Virus record (IMG/VR): IMGVR_UViG_3300025620_000016
Coordinates: 1 to 42,676 of that record
Strand: one strand, 5' to 3'
Source: a virus
Length of the DNA stretch: 42,676 nt
Positions 22,473-33,300 of the stretch are shown here, piece by piece. Below the pieces are notes generated by a model, which made no database searches, had not been told where the DNA came from, and saw nothing but the letters and a program-made list of their open reading frames with translations. The stretch's first letter is position 1. Every line of letters starts with the position of its first letter. The translations under genes and the position numbers were made by a program.

Positions 22473-23485
22473 TGCAGTTCTATATTTTAACGTCTACTAA
22501 CTATGATGCTCTTGTTAGACATTTTGATTCTAGATACAGCAACATAGAAAAAGAAGACGCTGTAGTAGTTATAAACACATTAAATGAAAAGTATAGTGCT
22601 CAGGCCGAAGACTTTTGTAAAGAAAATAACATTGAGTATTACATTACAGAAAGCAACGGAACACCAGCAAAAGGTAAAAATTCTGTATTAGATATTTTTT
22701 TAGAATCTAATAATGATTATTGTGTTATGGTAGATGGAGATGACTTTTTAACTCCGCATGGAGTTTGGATGTACAAAAATTTAGAGGTAATGGATAATCC
22801 TCCAGATGCAATATGTCTAATAAATCAAAAGTCTTATAGGTATGTAAAAAATACTTTGTATGCTTTGCAACCATTTACAGTAGATTATAGTGACTTGCTA
22901 AGCTCTGATTATTATACAATGTTTAAGAATGAGTATAAGCTAAGCGAAGAAAAATCAAAATACTTTGAAAGCTTGCATTACAAGTTTTATGCACAACACA
23001 GAAAGTATTCACAAGATAACGAAGTACATTGTCGAGTTACGTGGCTTAGCAAAAAAGCAGCAAAGTTTAGATTTAATGAAGACATAGTTGTGGGTGAAGA
23101 TACTCTTCAAATGTTTGAGTTAAAAAACCAAGCAGTATTAGGCAACTTAAATTTCTATACTACAGACGAAACGCCTGCAACCTATGTATATGACGAAAGA
23201 AATGCAGGTACAGTAATGAAAGTATCTAAGTTTGGTTTTGATTATGAGTGGATGGATGCATACTTAAACGAGCTTAAAAAAATGGAAGACGAAAATAAAC
23301 TACATGAAAATGTAAAGCTTCCTGAATTAAAGATAGATTATCCTGTAGTATATAATAAAAGTGATTATAAACTTACAGATAAATATATTCACAAATATAA
23401 TGACATTAATGTAGAGCTTCCACGAAATGCTACAGAAAAGTCAATACACAAAAGTTATTTATATTTAAAAAAATATGCTGCGTAG
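22472..23485 (+). CDS. glycosyltransferase, GT-A (family 2-like)
   Basis: 337 residues from the ATG coupled to the holin stop. The N-terminus alternates strands and helices (FYILTSTN, DAVVVINTLNEKY), with a metal- and nucleotide-sugar-binding VMVDGDDF (86-93) and a later GEDTLQMFEL expected near the acceptor-side acidic residue of GT-A enzymes. The C-terminus is Tyr/Lys-rich. It would transfer a sugar from a nucleotide-sugar donor, possibly to virion proteins or a host surface glycan. Codons are AT-richer than in neighbours, hinting at separate acquisition. Its place amid virion and lysis genes is unusual. Confidence 0.75.
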   Translation: MQFYILTSTNYDALVRHFDSRYSNIEKEDAVVVINTLNEKYSAQAEDFCKENNIEYYITESNGTPAKGKNSVLDIFLESNNDYCVMVDGDDFLTPHGVWMYKNLEVMDNPPDAICLINQKSYRYVKNTLYALQPFTVDYSDLLSSDYYTMFKNEYKLSEEKSKYFESLHYKFYAQHRKYSQDNEVHCRVTWLSKKAAKFRFNEDIVVGEDTLQMFELKNQAVLGNLNFYTTDETPATYVYDERNAGTVMKVSKFGFDYEWMDAYLNELKKMEDENKLHENVKLPELKIDYPVVYNKSDYKLTDKYIHKYNDINVELPRNATEKSIHKSYLYLKKYAA

Positions 23486-23499
23486 AATAAGGAACTTTA

Positions 23500-26400
23500 A
23501 TGATTAAAGCTCGACAAACTTTAAAAAACCTGCAAGCTAGTCGCATACGAGCACAGGCTTATGGCGGGGGATTGCAGTATAATTACGGCTCTGGGGGCGG
23601 AGGCGGTGGAAGCATGGAAGGCTCTACTGTTTATGGTTATAATCCAAGCCCTACTGCGGGAGGCAGCTATAACAATGCTGGTGTAGGACAGTATAGTAAC
23701 ACAGGCTTTGGGATTCCGGCTGGCGTTGGTTCAACTTCTTCTGGTGGAGGAAACTCTAGCGGCTATGTCAGTACTCCGGCCCCGAAAGAAGAAGAACCAG
23801 AAGTAAATGAAGTAATAGTAGAGGCTGAGCCTTTACCACCAAAAGATGAACCAGAGCCTATTCTTGTTTCAGAAAACAAGGAAACAGGTGTAAATATATA
23901 TGATGCTCAACCCACTATGGGTGGAAGCAATTCTAATACAGACGATAAAGAAACTGAAGACAAAGAAGAAGAAAACTCAGAAGATACTGAAGACGATGGA
24001 GACAACAGTATGGCAAACACAGAAGGCAAAGAACTTCGAAATGGAAACGCTTATGGCAGTTCCGGCCCTAAACAAAACCCCAATAACGGCGGAAACCAAA
24101 CCGGGGGTGGCGGAAACCAAACCGGAGGCGGTTCAACCCAAGAAGGTACTGGTGCTCCAATTAAAATTGGGCAAACAACTCCTGAGTATACTATTCCAGA
24201 AATGGAAGCTGTAAAAGCTAGTGCATACGGAATGACTACATCTAAAAAAGATATTCAATCTGTAGGCGAGGCTGGCACTGTAACTGTAGGCGAAGACGTT
24301 ACGGCTCCCGACATGGGTGCAACTGTAGAACAAGAAGCTCCAGATAAAGTAGGCCCCGCAAAAGAAGTTACGGGTGCTACGTTTGATGCTTCTCTAGTGG
24401 GTACAGGTGCTGATGTTACAGCAGCTCAAGGACGGCTTTCTCCAGAAGCTATAGCTAGAGTAGAAGATGCAAAGCTTAGTGAAAGAGCCGTTGCAGCACA
24501 AAGAGATACTCAAGCCGAAAGAGAAGCTCAGGCAGGCAATGTAGTTTTTGATGTTGACTCAGGAGCCTACGTAAATAAAGTAAGCGGTAAGACTGCTTCT
24601 GTTGAAGAAGCTAAAGCTGCTGAAGCTCAAACACGTAAAGCTATTACAGACGACACTCTTTCTGAAGGTGAGGCCGCTAAAATTGTAGATACTGTAGGCT
24701 TTGAAGCTGCACAGCGCAGAACAGTTCAAGGCACAGCAGCTAAAAGCGCAGCGGCTGGAATGCTTGCAGAGGTTGGTGAACTTCCTCCAGAGATTACAGC
24801 AGCAATTGTAGAAGACCCTGCAACTGTTGAAGCTGCTATAGACGAACAACCTGTAGAAGTAAGAGCTGCCGTTGCAGCACTGCCCACAGAAGCTCTAGTA
24901 TCTTCACAGATGGAAAGCTTGCTGGGTGGACTTGAAGACGGTAAAACTCCTGCATGGGCTAAACCAGCACTTGCGGCTGTTGAAGCTAACTTAGCTAGAC
25001 GAGGCATGAGCGCTTCTAGTGTTGGCCGTGATGCAATGTTTAATGCTATTATTCAGAGCGCAATGCCAATGGCTCAAAGCAACGCTCAAGCTTTGCAACA
25101 GCGCGCAGCTCAAAACCTGAGCAATGAGCAACAAGCTAACATGTCTACAGCAACACTAGACATGCAGCGAAGGATGTCTAATCTTTCTAATCAACAAACA
25201 GCCAACTCTCAAACAGCTCAGATGGCTCAGCAAATGTCTACAATGCAGAGCCAGTTTAGACAAGATGCCGTAATGACTACTGCACAAATGCAGCAGCAAA
25301 CACGTACTCAAAACTTAGCGAATCTTCAAGAATCTGCTAAAGTTACTGCTATGAATGAGCAGGCTATGAGAGCACAGAACTTGGGCAATGAGCAGCAGAT
25401 TGAACTGGCTGATATGCAGTACATGAACGCTACTGAATCCGAAAACATGTCGGCAGTTCAACAGCAGCGTCTAGTTGAAATGCAAACAGCCGCAGATTTC
25501 TTGTCTAAAAATGCTGGATTCAAGCAACAAATGGAGCTGGCTAATTTGTCTAATGACCAGCAGATGAGGCTTGCTAACTTAACAGCTTTAAATCAATCTG
25601 AATCTGAAAACCTTAGTGCTGCACAACAAACAGAGCTTGCAAACTTAAACAATCGTATGCAAACCAACATGCTTCAAGGTAAGATTGCAGCCGAGATGAA
25701 CCAAGCCCAGTTGACTGTTGACCAGCAAAGAGCAGTTCAAAATGCTTCAATGATAGCTAATGTAGATTTAACTAAGTTTAATGCAGCACAACAAGTAGAA
25801 CTAGCCAACAGTAAGTTTATGCAAACAATGGTTGCCGCAGAGTTCAGTGCTGAGCAGCAAGCAGCAATGCAAAATGCAACTGCTATGGCTTCTTTAGATA
25901 TGGCTAATCTCGATAAGAATACTAGGCTTGCAGCACAAAATGCTCAGTCATTTTTACAGATGGATATGACTAATCTAAACAATAGGCAGCAAGCAAATAT
26001 AATAAAGTCTCAAAACCAGCAGCAAGCAATGCTAAGCGACCAAGCAGCTACTAATGCATCAAGACAGTTTGCGGCAGCTAGTCAGCAACAAGCAGACCAG
26101 TTTATGTCTAACCTTGGTGTACAGATAGAGCAGTATAATTCTTCTGCTGCTGCGGCCCGTAGCCAGTTTAATGCTACTGAAAGTAATAGGATGGCTGCTA
26201 TAGATGCAGGAAACGAGCTACAAGCACAACAGTTCAATAATCAATTAGCTGTAGATGTACAAAAGTTTAACGAGCAGTCAGACTTTCAGCGTGACCAGTG
26301 GAATGCAGCAAATGCACAAGCCGTTGAGCAGTCAAACATTCAGTGGCGCAGACAAGCTAATTTAGCTAACACAGCAGCAGAGAATGCAGCTAATCAACAG

Positions 26401-26622
26401 AACGTACAGATTGCATACAACATGACATCTCAGGAGCAAACTCAACTATGGCAGCAGCTACGTGATGAAGCAGCTTACATACGTCAAAACTATGAAAACG
26501 AACAGCAGCGTAAAGCTCAGATGATTGCAACTGCTATCGGTAATGAATCAGTATTTAAAAAAGCAGGTGATGCAGATTCGTTTATCTCTACAATAATTGA
26601 TTCAATAAGCAGCACAGGCTAA
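23500..26622 (+). CDS. internal virion protein with long 11-residue repeat domain
   Basis: 1040 residues. Residues 1-75 are Gly/Ser/Tyr-rich, 85-165 acidic, and 175-215 Gly/Asn/Gln-rich. About 225-520 holds Val/Ala/Glu-rich segments. Residues about 540-1012 are an unbroken series of 11-residue units rich in Gln, Asn, Ala, Met (examples: LSNEQQANMST, LGNEQQIELAD, FNAAQQVELAN, LNNRQQANIIK). Such hendecads form long straight helices. Position before the other internal proteins suggests a part of the ejection apparatus or inner core. No catalytic motif seen. Confidence 0.75.
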   Translation: MIKARQTLKNLQASRIRAQAYGGGLQYNYGSGGGGGGSMEGSTVYGYNPSPTAGGSYNNAGVGQYSNTGFGIPAGVGSTSSGGGNSSGYVSTPAPKEEEPEVNEVIVEAEPLPPKDEPEPILVSENKETGVNIYDAQPTMGGSNSNTDDKETEDKEEENSEDTEDDGDNSMANTEGKELRNGNAYGSSGPKQNPNNGGNQTGGGGNQTGGGSTQEGTGAPIKIGQTTPEYTIPEMEAVKASAYGMTTSKKDIQSVGEAGTVTVGEDVTAPDMGATVEQEAPDKVGPAKEVTGATFDASLVGTGADVTAAQGRLSPEAIARVEDAKLSERAVAAQRDTQAEREAQAGNVVFDVDSGAYVNKVSGKTASVEEAKAAEAQTRKAITDDTLSEGEAAKIVDTVGFEAAQRRTVQGTAAKSAAAGMLAEVGELPPEITAAIVEDPATVEAAIDEQPVEVRAAVAALPTEALVSSQMESLLGGLEDGKTPAWAKPALAAVEANLARRGMSASSVGRDAMFNAIIQSAMPMAQSNAQALQQRAAQNLSNEQQANMSTATLDMQRRMSNLSNQQTANSQTAQMAQQMSTMQSQFRQDAVMTTAQMQQQTRTQNLANLQESAKVTAMNEQAMRAQNLGNEQQIELADMQYMNATESENMSAVQQQRLVEMQTAADFLSKNAGFKQQMELANLSNDQQMRLANLTALNQSESENLSAAQQTELANLNNRMQTNMLQGKIAAEMNQAQLTVDQQRAVQNASMIANVDLTKFNAAQQVELANSKFMQTMVAAEFSAEQQAAMQNATAMASLDMANLDKNTRLAAQNAQSFLQMDMTNLNNRQQANIIKSQNQQQAMLSDQAATNASRQFAAASQQQADQFMSNLGVQIEQYNSSAAAARSQFNATESNRMAAIDAGNELQAQQFNNQLAVDVQKFNEQSDFQRDQWNAANAQAVEQSNIQWRRQANLANTAAENAANQQNVQIAYNMTSQEQTQLWQQLRDEAAYIRQNYENEQQRKAQMIATAIGNESVFKKAGDADSFISTIIDSISSTG

Positions 26623-26636
26623 GAGGATACAAAAGC

Positions 26637-27800
26637 ATGGGATTTTTTAAAAAAGTATTTAAAAAAGTTAAGAAAGGTTTTAAAAGCATTGGCAAGGGCA
26701 TCAAGTCTGCGTTTAAAAAGATTGGTAAGTTTATGGGTAAGATTGGCATTGTAGGCCAGTTGGCTCTTATGTTTACTCCAGTCGGGGCTATGATGGGTAA
26801 TTTGTTTGCAGGCATAGGCAACGTAGCCGGACAAGCTTTTAGGGGCGTTACGGGCGCTTTAGCTCAAGGCGGAAAAATTGCTCAGGCCGCAGGTAAAGTT
26901 CTTGAGGCAGGCGGAAGCTTTGCAAAAGCAGGACACTCTGCATTTAAGACTGTGACTGAAGGCGTTACTACTTTTATAAGAGAGTTTGGCGGTGCAGCTT
27001 TAAACACAATTCCCGGAATGAACAAATTAATGCCTAGTATTACAGACAAAACTTTTACGACTGCTTGGAACGCTACCCAAGATTCTGTATTACAAAACTC
27101 TAAAGCTATTATGACTAATTTTGAAAACGCTATCAACGGCAGGATGCCTACTGCGGCTCAACAGGCTGCTTTAGATGCTAAGAAAGCTACGGCTGAAATA
27201 ACTAAATCAGAGTATGTTGAAAGCAAAACTAAGGCAATGCAAGACCAAGCGGCTAAGTTCCCTGATTCAATAGATGAGCGCTTTAAGCCTTTAGATGACT
27301 TAACTGCTGGTGCTAAGCCTGAAGATATATTAGATTATGAAGACTATGCTGTTGATGGAACTATTAAACAAACTCCAGCAGACCAGCGAGTAAGCTCCGT
27401 TGAAAGCGATAGTATTTTAAGCAGACCTATAGACTACGCTTCAACAAAATATAAAGAGTTTCTTAATGATAGACCTCTGGGTCAAGCTATTACTGAAGAA
27501 GGTATAGATTACCTTGGCGAACAAGTAGCTAAAATTCCAGATGAAATAACAGGGCTAGGTAAACAGCGACTATATCAAAACATAGGTTTAGAAGCTAAGC
27601 CTGAAGCTGCTAATGTATACTATGGAGCTGTTGCTCAGTTTGATACAGCCCCAGCAGGAACTTACGGCTCTCCAGAAATTAACGACAGAGCTATGCAGGT
27701 TCAGCTTGCGGGTACTGATTTTTATAACTTAGCACCCTTTGGAGCTGGCGCTAATTTCTATACACAAACAATGGCTAGAGGAATTGGAGGTACAGCGTAA
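26637..27800 (+). CDS. virion protein with cationic amphipathic N-terminus
   Basis: 387 residues. The first 36 are repeated FKKVFKKVKKGFKSI-type segments (Phe/Ile on one face, Lys on the other), like a membrane-active peptide, followed by hydrophobic GKIGIVGQLALMFTPVGAMM and a Gly/Ala-rich stretch to about 95. The remainder is polar and ends FDTAPAGTYGS and GTDFYNLAPFGAGANFYT. Similar N-termini occur in structural proteins of other phages. Likely enters or lines the host membrane during ejection (inference). AGAGGA upstream. Confidence 0.65.
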   Translation: MGFFKKVFKKVKKGFKSIGKGIKSAFKKIGKFMGKIGIVGQLALMFTPVGAMMGNLFAGIGNVAGQAFRGVTGALAQGGKIAQAAGKVLEAGGSFAKAGHSAFKTVTEGVTTFIREFGGAALNTIPGMNKLMPSITDKTFTTAWNATQDSVLQNSKAIMTNFENAINGRMPTAAQQAALDAKKATAEITKSEYVESKTKAMQDQAAKFPDSIDERFKPLDDLTAGAKPEDILDYEDYAVDGTIKQTPADQRVSSVESDSILSRPIDYASTKYKEFLNDRPLGQAITEEGIDYLGEQVAKIPDEITGLGKQRLYQNIGLEAKPEAANVYYGAVAQFDTAPAGTYGSPEINDRAMQVQLAGTDFYNLAPFGAGANFYTQTMARGIGGTA

Positions 27801-28399
27801 TGGAAGAAGAAGTATATATGGAAGAAGTGTCTAAAATGAACAGACCTATTCCGGGCCAGTCGCTTACTACAGACCCGGAAAACCCTGCTCCGTATGAAAG
27901 ACCTCCAGAGTTTACTAACGTACACGAAGCCAGTATGTATATGTGGGACTTTGTAACTGAAGATGAAACTTATGTAGCTTTGATGACTGGAATATCTAAA
28001 GGTGTTCCAGTAATGAGCATTGTACAAGTTTTATTATTTGACCAGTTTCAACAAGGCAAGTTTAATCCTGACCTAATGATGATGCTTGCTGAGCCTCTTG
28101 CGTATATGCTTATTGCACTTGCTGAGCGTTTAGACCTAGACATTAAGATTGATAATGACGAAGAAGAAGGCGATGTCTTTGGAGTTGATATGGAAGAGGC
28201 TTCCTTGCAAAAACTTAGAGAGGCTGCTACAGAAAGCGGTATGCTTCCTCAAGGTTTCTTAACTGAAGAAATGACTACTGACATGATAGAGCTTCCAGAA
28301 GTTAGCTTGTTAGAAAAGCCAGAAGCTCCCCTAGAATCACCAGTAGAAGAAACAGCACCTGCACAACCTAGCCTTATGGCACAACCTGAAGGACAGTAA
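27800..28399 (+). CDS. conserved acidic phage protein
   Basis: 199 residues. MNRPIPGQSLTTDPENPAPY then ERPPEFTNVHEA is a recurring motif of marine phage proteins next to internal virion genes, followed by helices with a hydrophobic stretch (MMMLAEPLAYMLIALAERL, about 93-111) and an acidic, Pro-rich end. Start overlaps the previous stop (TAATG). Role unknown; possibly an assembly partner of its larger neighbours. Confidence 0.65.
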   Translation: MEEEVYMEEVSKMNRPIPGQSLTTDPENPAPYERPPEFTNVHEASMYMWDFVTEDETYVALMTGISKGVPVMSIVQVLLFDQFQQGKFNPDLMMMLAEPLAYMLIALAERLDLDIKIDNDEEEGDVFGVDMEEASLQKLREAATESGMLPQGFLTEEMTTDMIELPEVSLLEKPEAPLESPVEETAPAQPSLMAQPEGQ

Positions 28400-28401
28400 A
28401 C

Positions 28402-30345
28402 ATGGCACAAGATTCAATTGCATACGGTGAAAGTCTTTTAGCTGACATTCGTCAAAGAAATGACAAGCTTAGAAGCCAAGCAAAAAAAGAACGAAACAAA
28501 GACCTATGGAAGTCTGTTGCTGTAAAAATAGGTACAGATGTTGTTTCAGATATTTTTACTCAGAGGCAAGAAGCTTTTTTAGAAAATGAGAAAGCTACTC
28601 AAAATAAAATTATGCTTGGAGAGCTTGAAAAAGAAGCAAAAAATTGGAATACTACTTTTCAAACTGCCCAGCAAGCTCCGGGAGGAGAGTTAAAGTATTT
28701 GCAGGGCGTTGCTAATTCATCCGTTGAAGCACACCTGAGAAATCAATATGGGCCTAAAGGAACTTACAACGAAGCCGATTTTCAGATGTTATTAAACAAA
28801 ACATCTAAAGCATACTTGCCTACTCTACAGGAGCAATGGGAAAGCCGAAAAGAAGCTAACAAGACTTACTTGTCTAGCGGAAACAAAGAAGCCTATGAAA
28901 AATACTTAGAAAATAAAAAGAAAGAAGTAGGTTTTACAGGAAGTATTATAAAAGGTTTAGGGTTAGACGGTCTTACCGGCAAGCCTGCTGATGGTATACT
29001 TTCAACTAGCACATTCCTAGATAAAGCAGAAAAACAAAGGGAGTTAATAAACAACTACAACAAAGCTAAAAACGCAGGCGTAGCTGAGTTTATAGCTGAA
29101 AACTACACAGAAAAAGATTTAAAACTCGGTCTTCCTCCGCCAAAAGTAAGCGACACAGCAAGAAAAATAAAAGTTTTTACTGCAACTGGAGATTCTGTTG
29201 AACACGAAATATATCCAGTTACTCAAACGGGAGCAGACAATAAAACCGTTACCATTGGTCATGTTTATGCAGACGGAAGTGCATATAACTCTGCGTCTTC
29301 TGAAACATTAGGGGTACAGCAAGATTTTTCTAATAACGTAGCAATACAAATTAAAAACAACAATACTCAATTAGGAAATGTTCATTTAAGAACATCCGAT
29401 GTACCAAGATATGAACAAATAAAAGACTTTGTTAAAGAAAAACATGGTAAAAAATATTTTTCTTCTGACCCTACATTAGACGTTGAAGTGACGGAAGAAT
29501 ATAAAACAATTACAGGATTTATAACTCAAGGTGGGTATCAAGCTAAATTTGAGGGGTGGGGAACTTTAAACGATGGTGCTGAAGTTCAAGCTTCAATGAT
29601 TCATGATACTTTAAAAACTGACTTAAACCAAGGTATGCCCATTTCTGGTTTGGGCAATCCTTTTAACACAATGTTTAAAATAGATGCGATTTCAGATAGA
29701 CTTTCTTCTGGAAATTTAGGAATTTCTAAACTTGTTTCTAATGGTGTATCTTTATATGATAACTTAAAAGGTATTCAAGACGTAGAAAAAAGAAACAATA
29801 TTGAATCTCAATTTTTTAACATGAATTATTTTACTGGGGAAGGAGCGCAAGAAACTCCAAGTAGATTAAGAGCTACTAAAACTTTCCTTGCTGTAAAGTA
29901 TGCTGTAGATAATAAACTAAACCCCAGAGAATATAACGGTGGTAAAGCTGGAATGCTTGCTTATGCTGAAGCTAAAGTAATGGAAGAGCTGCAAAGTCAA
30001 AGCTCTTCAACAGCACAGCAAACTATTAAGGGCGTTAAAAACGCTACACCTACAAGCGGTGTAGGAGGCGTAACAACTTTAGGACTATCTGAAGTTCCTG
30101 TGCCTGAAGGAGAGCCTAGAGTAAATAAAGGCAGAGGCTCTAAGTGGTCTTCTCCCCAGCATAGAGAGTATTCAGAGCTTAATAAAGCCTCAGAATTAAT
30201 AGCAGAGTTAGAAGCTAAAGCAGCCGACCCTAAAATAATAGACGCGCCTAATGCTAGTAAAAATTTAAAAAGAAGAATCGCAGTAGCAAAAGCTAATTTT
30301 GTAGCTTTAAAAAATAAGTATTTAGAAAGCTATAGCAATCTTTAA
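28402..30345 (+). CDS. putative internal virion protein
   Basis: 647 residues, starting 2 nt after the preceding stop with AAGGACAG upstream. The N-terminal 130 residues are helical and highly charged (LLADIRQRNDKLRSQAKKER), the centre mixed, and the end Lys/Ala-rich (SKNLKRRIAVAKANFVALKN). There is no signal peptide, membrane span or enzyme motif that I recognise. Assignment as a virion protein rests on position between the hendecad protein and the giant. Confidence 0.6.
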   Translation: MAQDSIAYGESLLADIRQRNDKLRSQAKKERNKDLWKSVAVKIGTDVVSDIFTQRQEAFLENEKATQNKIMLGELEKEAKNWNTTFQTAQQAPGGELKYLQGVANSSVEAHLRNQYGPKGTYNEADFQMLLNKTSKAYLPTLQEQWESRKEANKTYLSSGNKEAYEKYLENKKKEVGFTGSIIKGLGLDGLTGKPADGILSTSTFLDKAEKQRELINNYNKAKNAGVAEFIAENYTEKDLKLGLPPPKVSDTARKIKVFTATGDSVEHEIYPVTQTGADNKTVTIGHVYADGSAYNSASSETLGVQQDFSNNVAIQIKNNNTQLGNVHLRTSDVPRYEQIKDFVKEKHGKKYFSSDPTLDVEVTEEYKTITGFITQGGYQAKFEGWGTLNDGAEVQASMIHDTLKTDLNQGMPISGLGNPFNTMFKIDAISDRLSSGNLGISKLVSNGVSLYDNLKGIQDVEKRNNIESQFFNMNYFTGEGAQETPSRLRATKTFLAVKYAVDNKLNPREYNGGKAGMLAYAEAKVMEELQSQSSSTAQQTIKGVKNATPTSGVGGVTTLGLSEVPVPEGEPRVNKGRGSKWSSPQHREYSELNKASELIAELEAKAADPKIIDAPNASKNLKRRIAVAKANFVALKNKYLESYSNL

Positions 30346-30375
30346 GCAAAAACCTAACCAAAAGGTACAGCATTA

Positions 30376-33300
30376 ATGAAAGAAGAAAACTCAAACACTT
30401 ATACAGGTTCAGCTTACGATGGCTCTGATTGGGAATTATATACAGAAGGAGAGGGAAGTGAACGAGGAATTATGGAATCTGGTGAAAATATCTTTACTCC
30501 ACCAGATTACTCAGTAACTGATTGGGAAAACGATGAAGTAGTTTTATCAAGTTTTGAAGTCCTTACAGATTACTTGGCTGAAGAACAAGGGTTAGGAAGC
30601 TATATTATTGACCAAGCAGCTACTGGACAAACTACTGACCCTGCTGAGTACATGCGCGACCTAACTATGCGTTTAGGTGCGCCTCTTGCTCTTGCTAAAG
30701 CAATGGAAAATGCACCTGAAAATGTAAAGAAAGCCTTTAGAACAATGAAAACTCGTTGGGACAAAGCTGAAATTTCAGGCTTAGGGGAAAGACTAGAGGC
30801 TGTTGGAGACTATTCTGCGGATGTTGTGTTCAGCCCAGAAAATGTATTGACCTTAGGTTCGCTTCTTTCGGGAGTAACTACAGGAGGCACAAGTGCCGTT
30901 GCAGGACTAGCAGCACGTAAAACTGCACAACAAGCAGCCTCAAGAACTCTTATGAATGCTGTAAGAGCTACTGCTGCTGCACAATCTAAAAATCCTTATA
31001 AGGCTTCTGCACTTATTGGTGCTACTTATGGAGGAGCAGACGCACACATCCAACAAGAATTAAACATTGCTGCGGATATTCAAGATGATTATAGTGTTTC
31101 AGATACAGTTTTTGGAACATCCATAGGTGCTGTAGCTGGTATGGGTTTATATGCCGCTGGCTCTAAATTAGCTAATAAATATTTTAGAGACGGAACTAAA
31201 CCCGCTAAAGAGCTTTCAGTTAGAGAAGCTAATCAGTATTTTGATGAAGCTCTTGAGGGTGAGTTTATTCCTGCATCTGGTGGAAGTGTAGTTGAAGAAG
31301 CTTTGCGTGTTAGCGGCCCTGAAGGTTCAATAGCAAAAACAGTAGAAGGCGCAGATGACGCACTTAATTCAGCAGCTTCTAAGTTTGCCGAAGATTTGGG
31401 TGGCGGCGAAAAAACACGTAAAGAAATTTTAGCAATGATTCGGGCTGCCGCTGATGCTGAAAGCACTGTAGAGGGCCAGACAAGCCGTATAAAGCAAGGT
31501 TTGTATACTATAGCTTCTGACCTATCAGGAAACTTTTTAGGCAAGGGAGCAGGTATTCTGTCGCCTATTACAAAGTTTTCTGGAACCGCAGCGCAGCTAC
31601 AGAAAAAACTGAGCCATGAGTTTGGAATAAAATATAAAGTACAAGATGAAGTAGTTCAAAAAGATTTGTCAGAAGTACAGCGCGAAGTTACCGGAAAGTT
31701 CAATGAACGCTTCCGTGTTATTGTTGACTCTCTTTCGTTAAGTGAGATGGACACTAAACTTGCTACAGATATAAATGATGCACTAAGCAAAAGTATGCGT
31801 AGCGAAAAAACAATTAATCATCCTCAGTTTAATGATGAAACAAACTCAGCTATTGCAAAAGCAGCTACAGAAGCAAAAGCTTTGTATAATGAAATGGGTG
31901 TACAGCTTAACGACATCGGTGTTATTGATAAACTGGTAGATAATTATGTTCCTCGTATGTGGAGCCGTAGCGCTATTGAGGCTAACCCTAATAAGCTTTT
32001 AGACTTGTTTGTGCAGAAAGCGGGTATGAGCAAAGCAGAAGCTAGGCGAACCGTAAACAATATGCTGGATGTTAAGAATCAAGTAGACCAAGGAACTTCA
32101 GGCGGTTACTTCTTTTCGGCCAAGCGTAAAATTGATACCATTGGAAACGATGCAGACTTTGAAGAGTTTTTAAACTCTGATGTTTTAGGCGCACTACATG
32201 CTTATACTTATCAAGCAGGTAAGTCTGTAGCTAAGCATCGTGTGTTAGGTGTAAATAACTTTGAACAGTTTAAAGGTTTTTACATTAACCGTATACGCAA
32301 AGAAATGACTGATAACGGAGAAAACTTTACGCCTAAAATAGAACGTCAGCTAGAAAAACTATATCGTACTGCTACAGGCGAGGGCATGGAAAGATATGGT
32401 AAAACTGCTCAAACAGCGGTAGATGCTTATAGCTTTACTAACCGTGTAGCTTTACTAGGCTTAGCAACGCTATCAAGTTTGACGGAAGTGTTTATTAACA
32501 TTGGTAAGGCCGGTGCAGTAAACTCTGTAAAAGGTTTTAAAGAAGCTTTAAATACTTCACATAAAACAATTACTAAAGATATGCAGTCTAAACTAATGAC
32601 AGAAAACGGTTTAACCGCAAAAGAAGCCCTGTCTGAAATGCGTAACTTTAGCATCCACGTAGACCAAGCGCTTGCACAGGTAGGCGATAGGCTGGCAGGC
32701 GATGAGTTAGTTTCTGAAGGAATGCAAACTGCAAGTAATAAGTTTTTCCGTATTACGCTTCTTGACCAATGGACTAAGTTTGTACAGAATGTTTCTTTTG
32801 CAAGCGGTAAGAATCTTATCAACGACAATATTACAAAGCTTGCTAGTCGTTACAAAAATAAAACTTTAGACTCAGATGGTGAAGTATTAGCTGGTGAACT
32901 AGCAGAGCTAGGCATTGATTGGAAGAAAGCGGTTGACTGGCATAACAGCGGCGCTAAAACAGACAATGATTTTTACAAGACTGATTTCTTAGGAGGTGCT
33001 GCACGTTACACAAACTCTGTAGTATTACAGCCTACTGCTATGTCTGGTATTAAGCCACTGCTGTTTTCAAACCCTAAGACTGCGGTAATGTTCCAACTGC
33101 TTAGCTATCCTGCTGCGTTTACCAACACTGTGCTGAAAGGTGCCACTAAAGCTATGATAAAGGCCCCTAAGCGCAATGCGCCTAAGCTCTTAGCTGCTGG
33201 TGCTATAATGACTGGAATGGCTCGTTGGACTAACTACGCCCGTACAGGAGGCGAAAACGAAAAAAACAAAACTGAGTTTGAAATTACTAAAGAAGCTATT

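Noticed and set aside
25117-26535. CRISPR-like or tandem DNA repeat array
   Set aside because: The 33-bp periodicity is in protein sequence; DNA units are not identical and there are no spacers.
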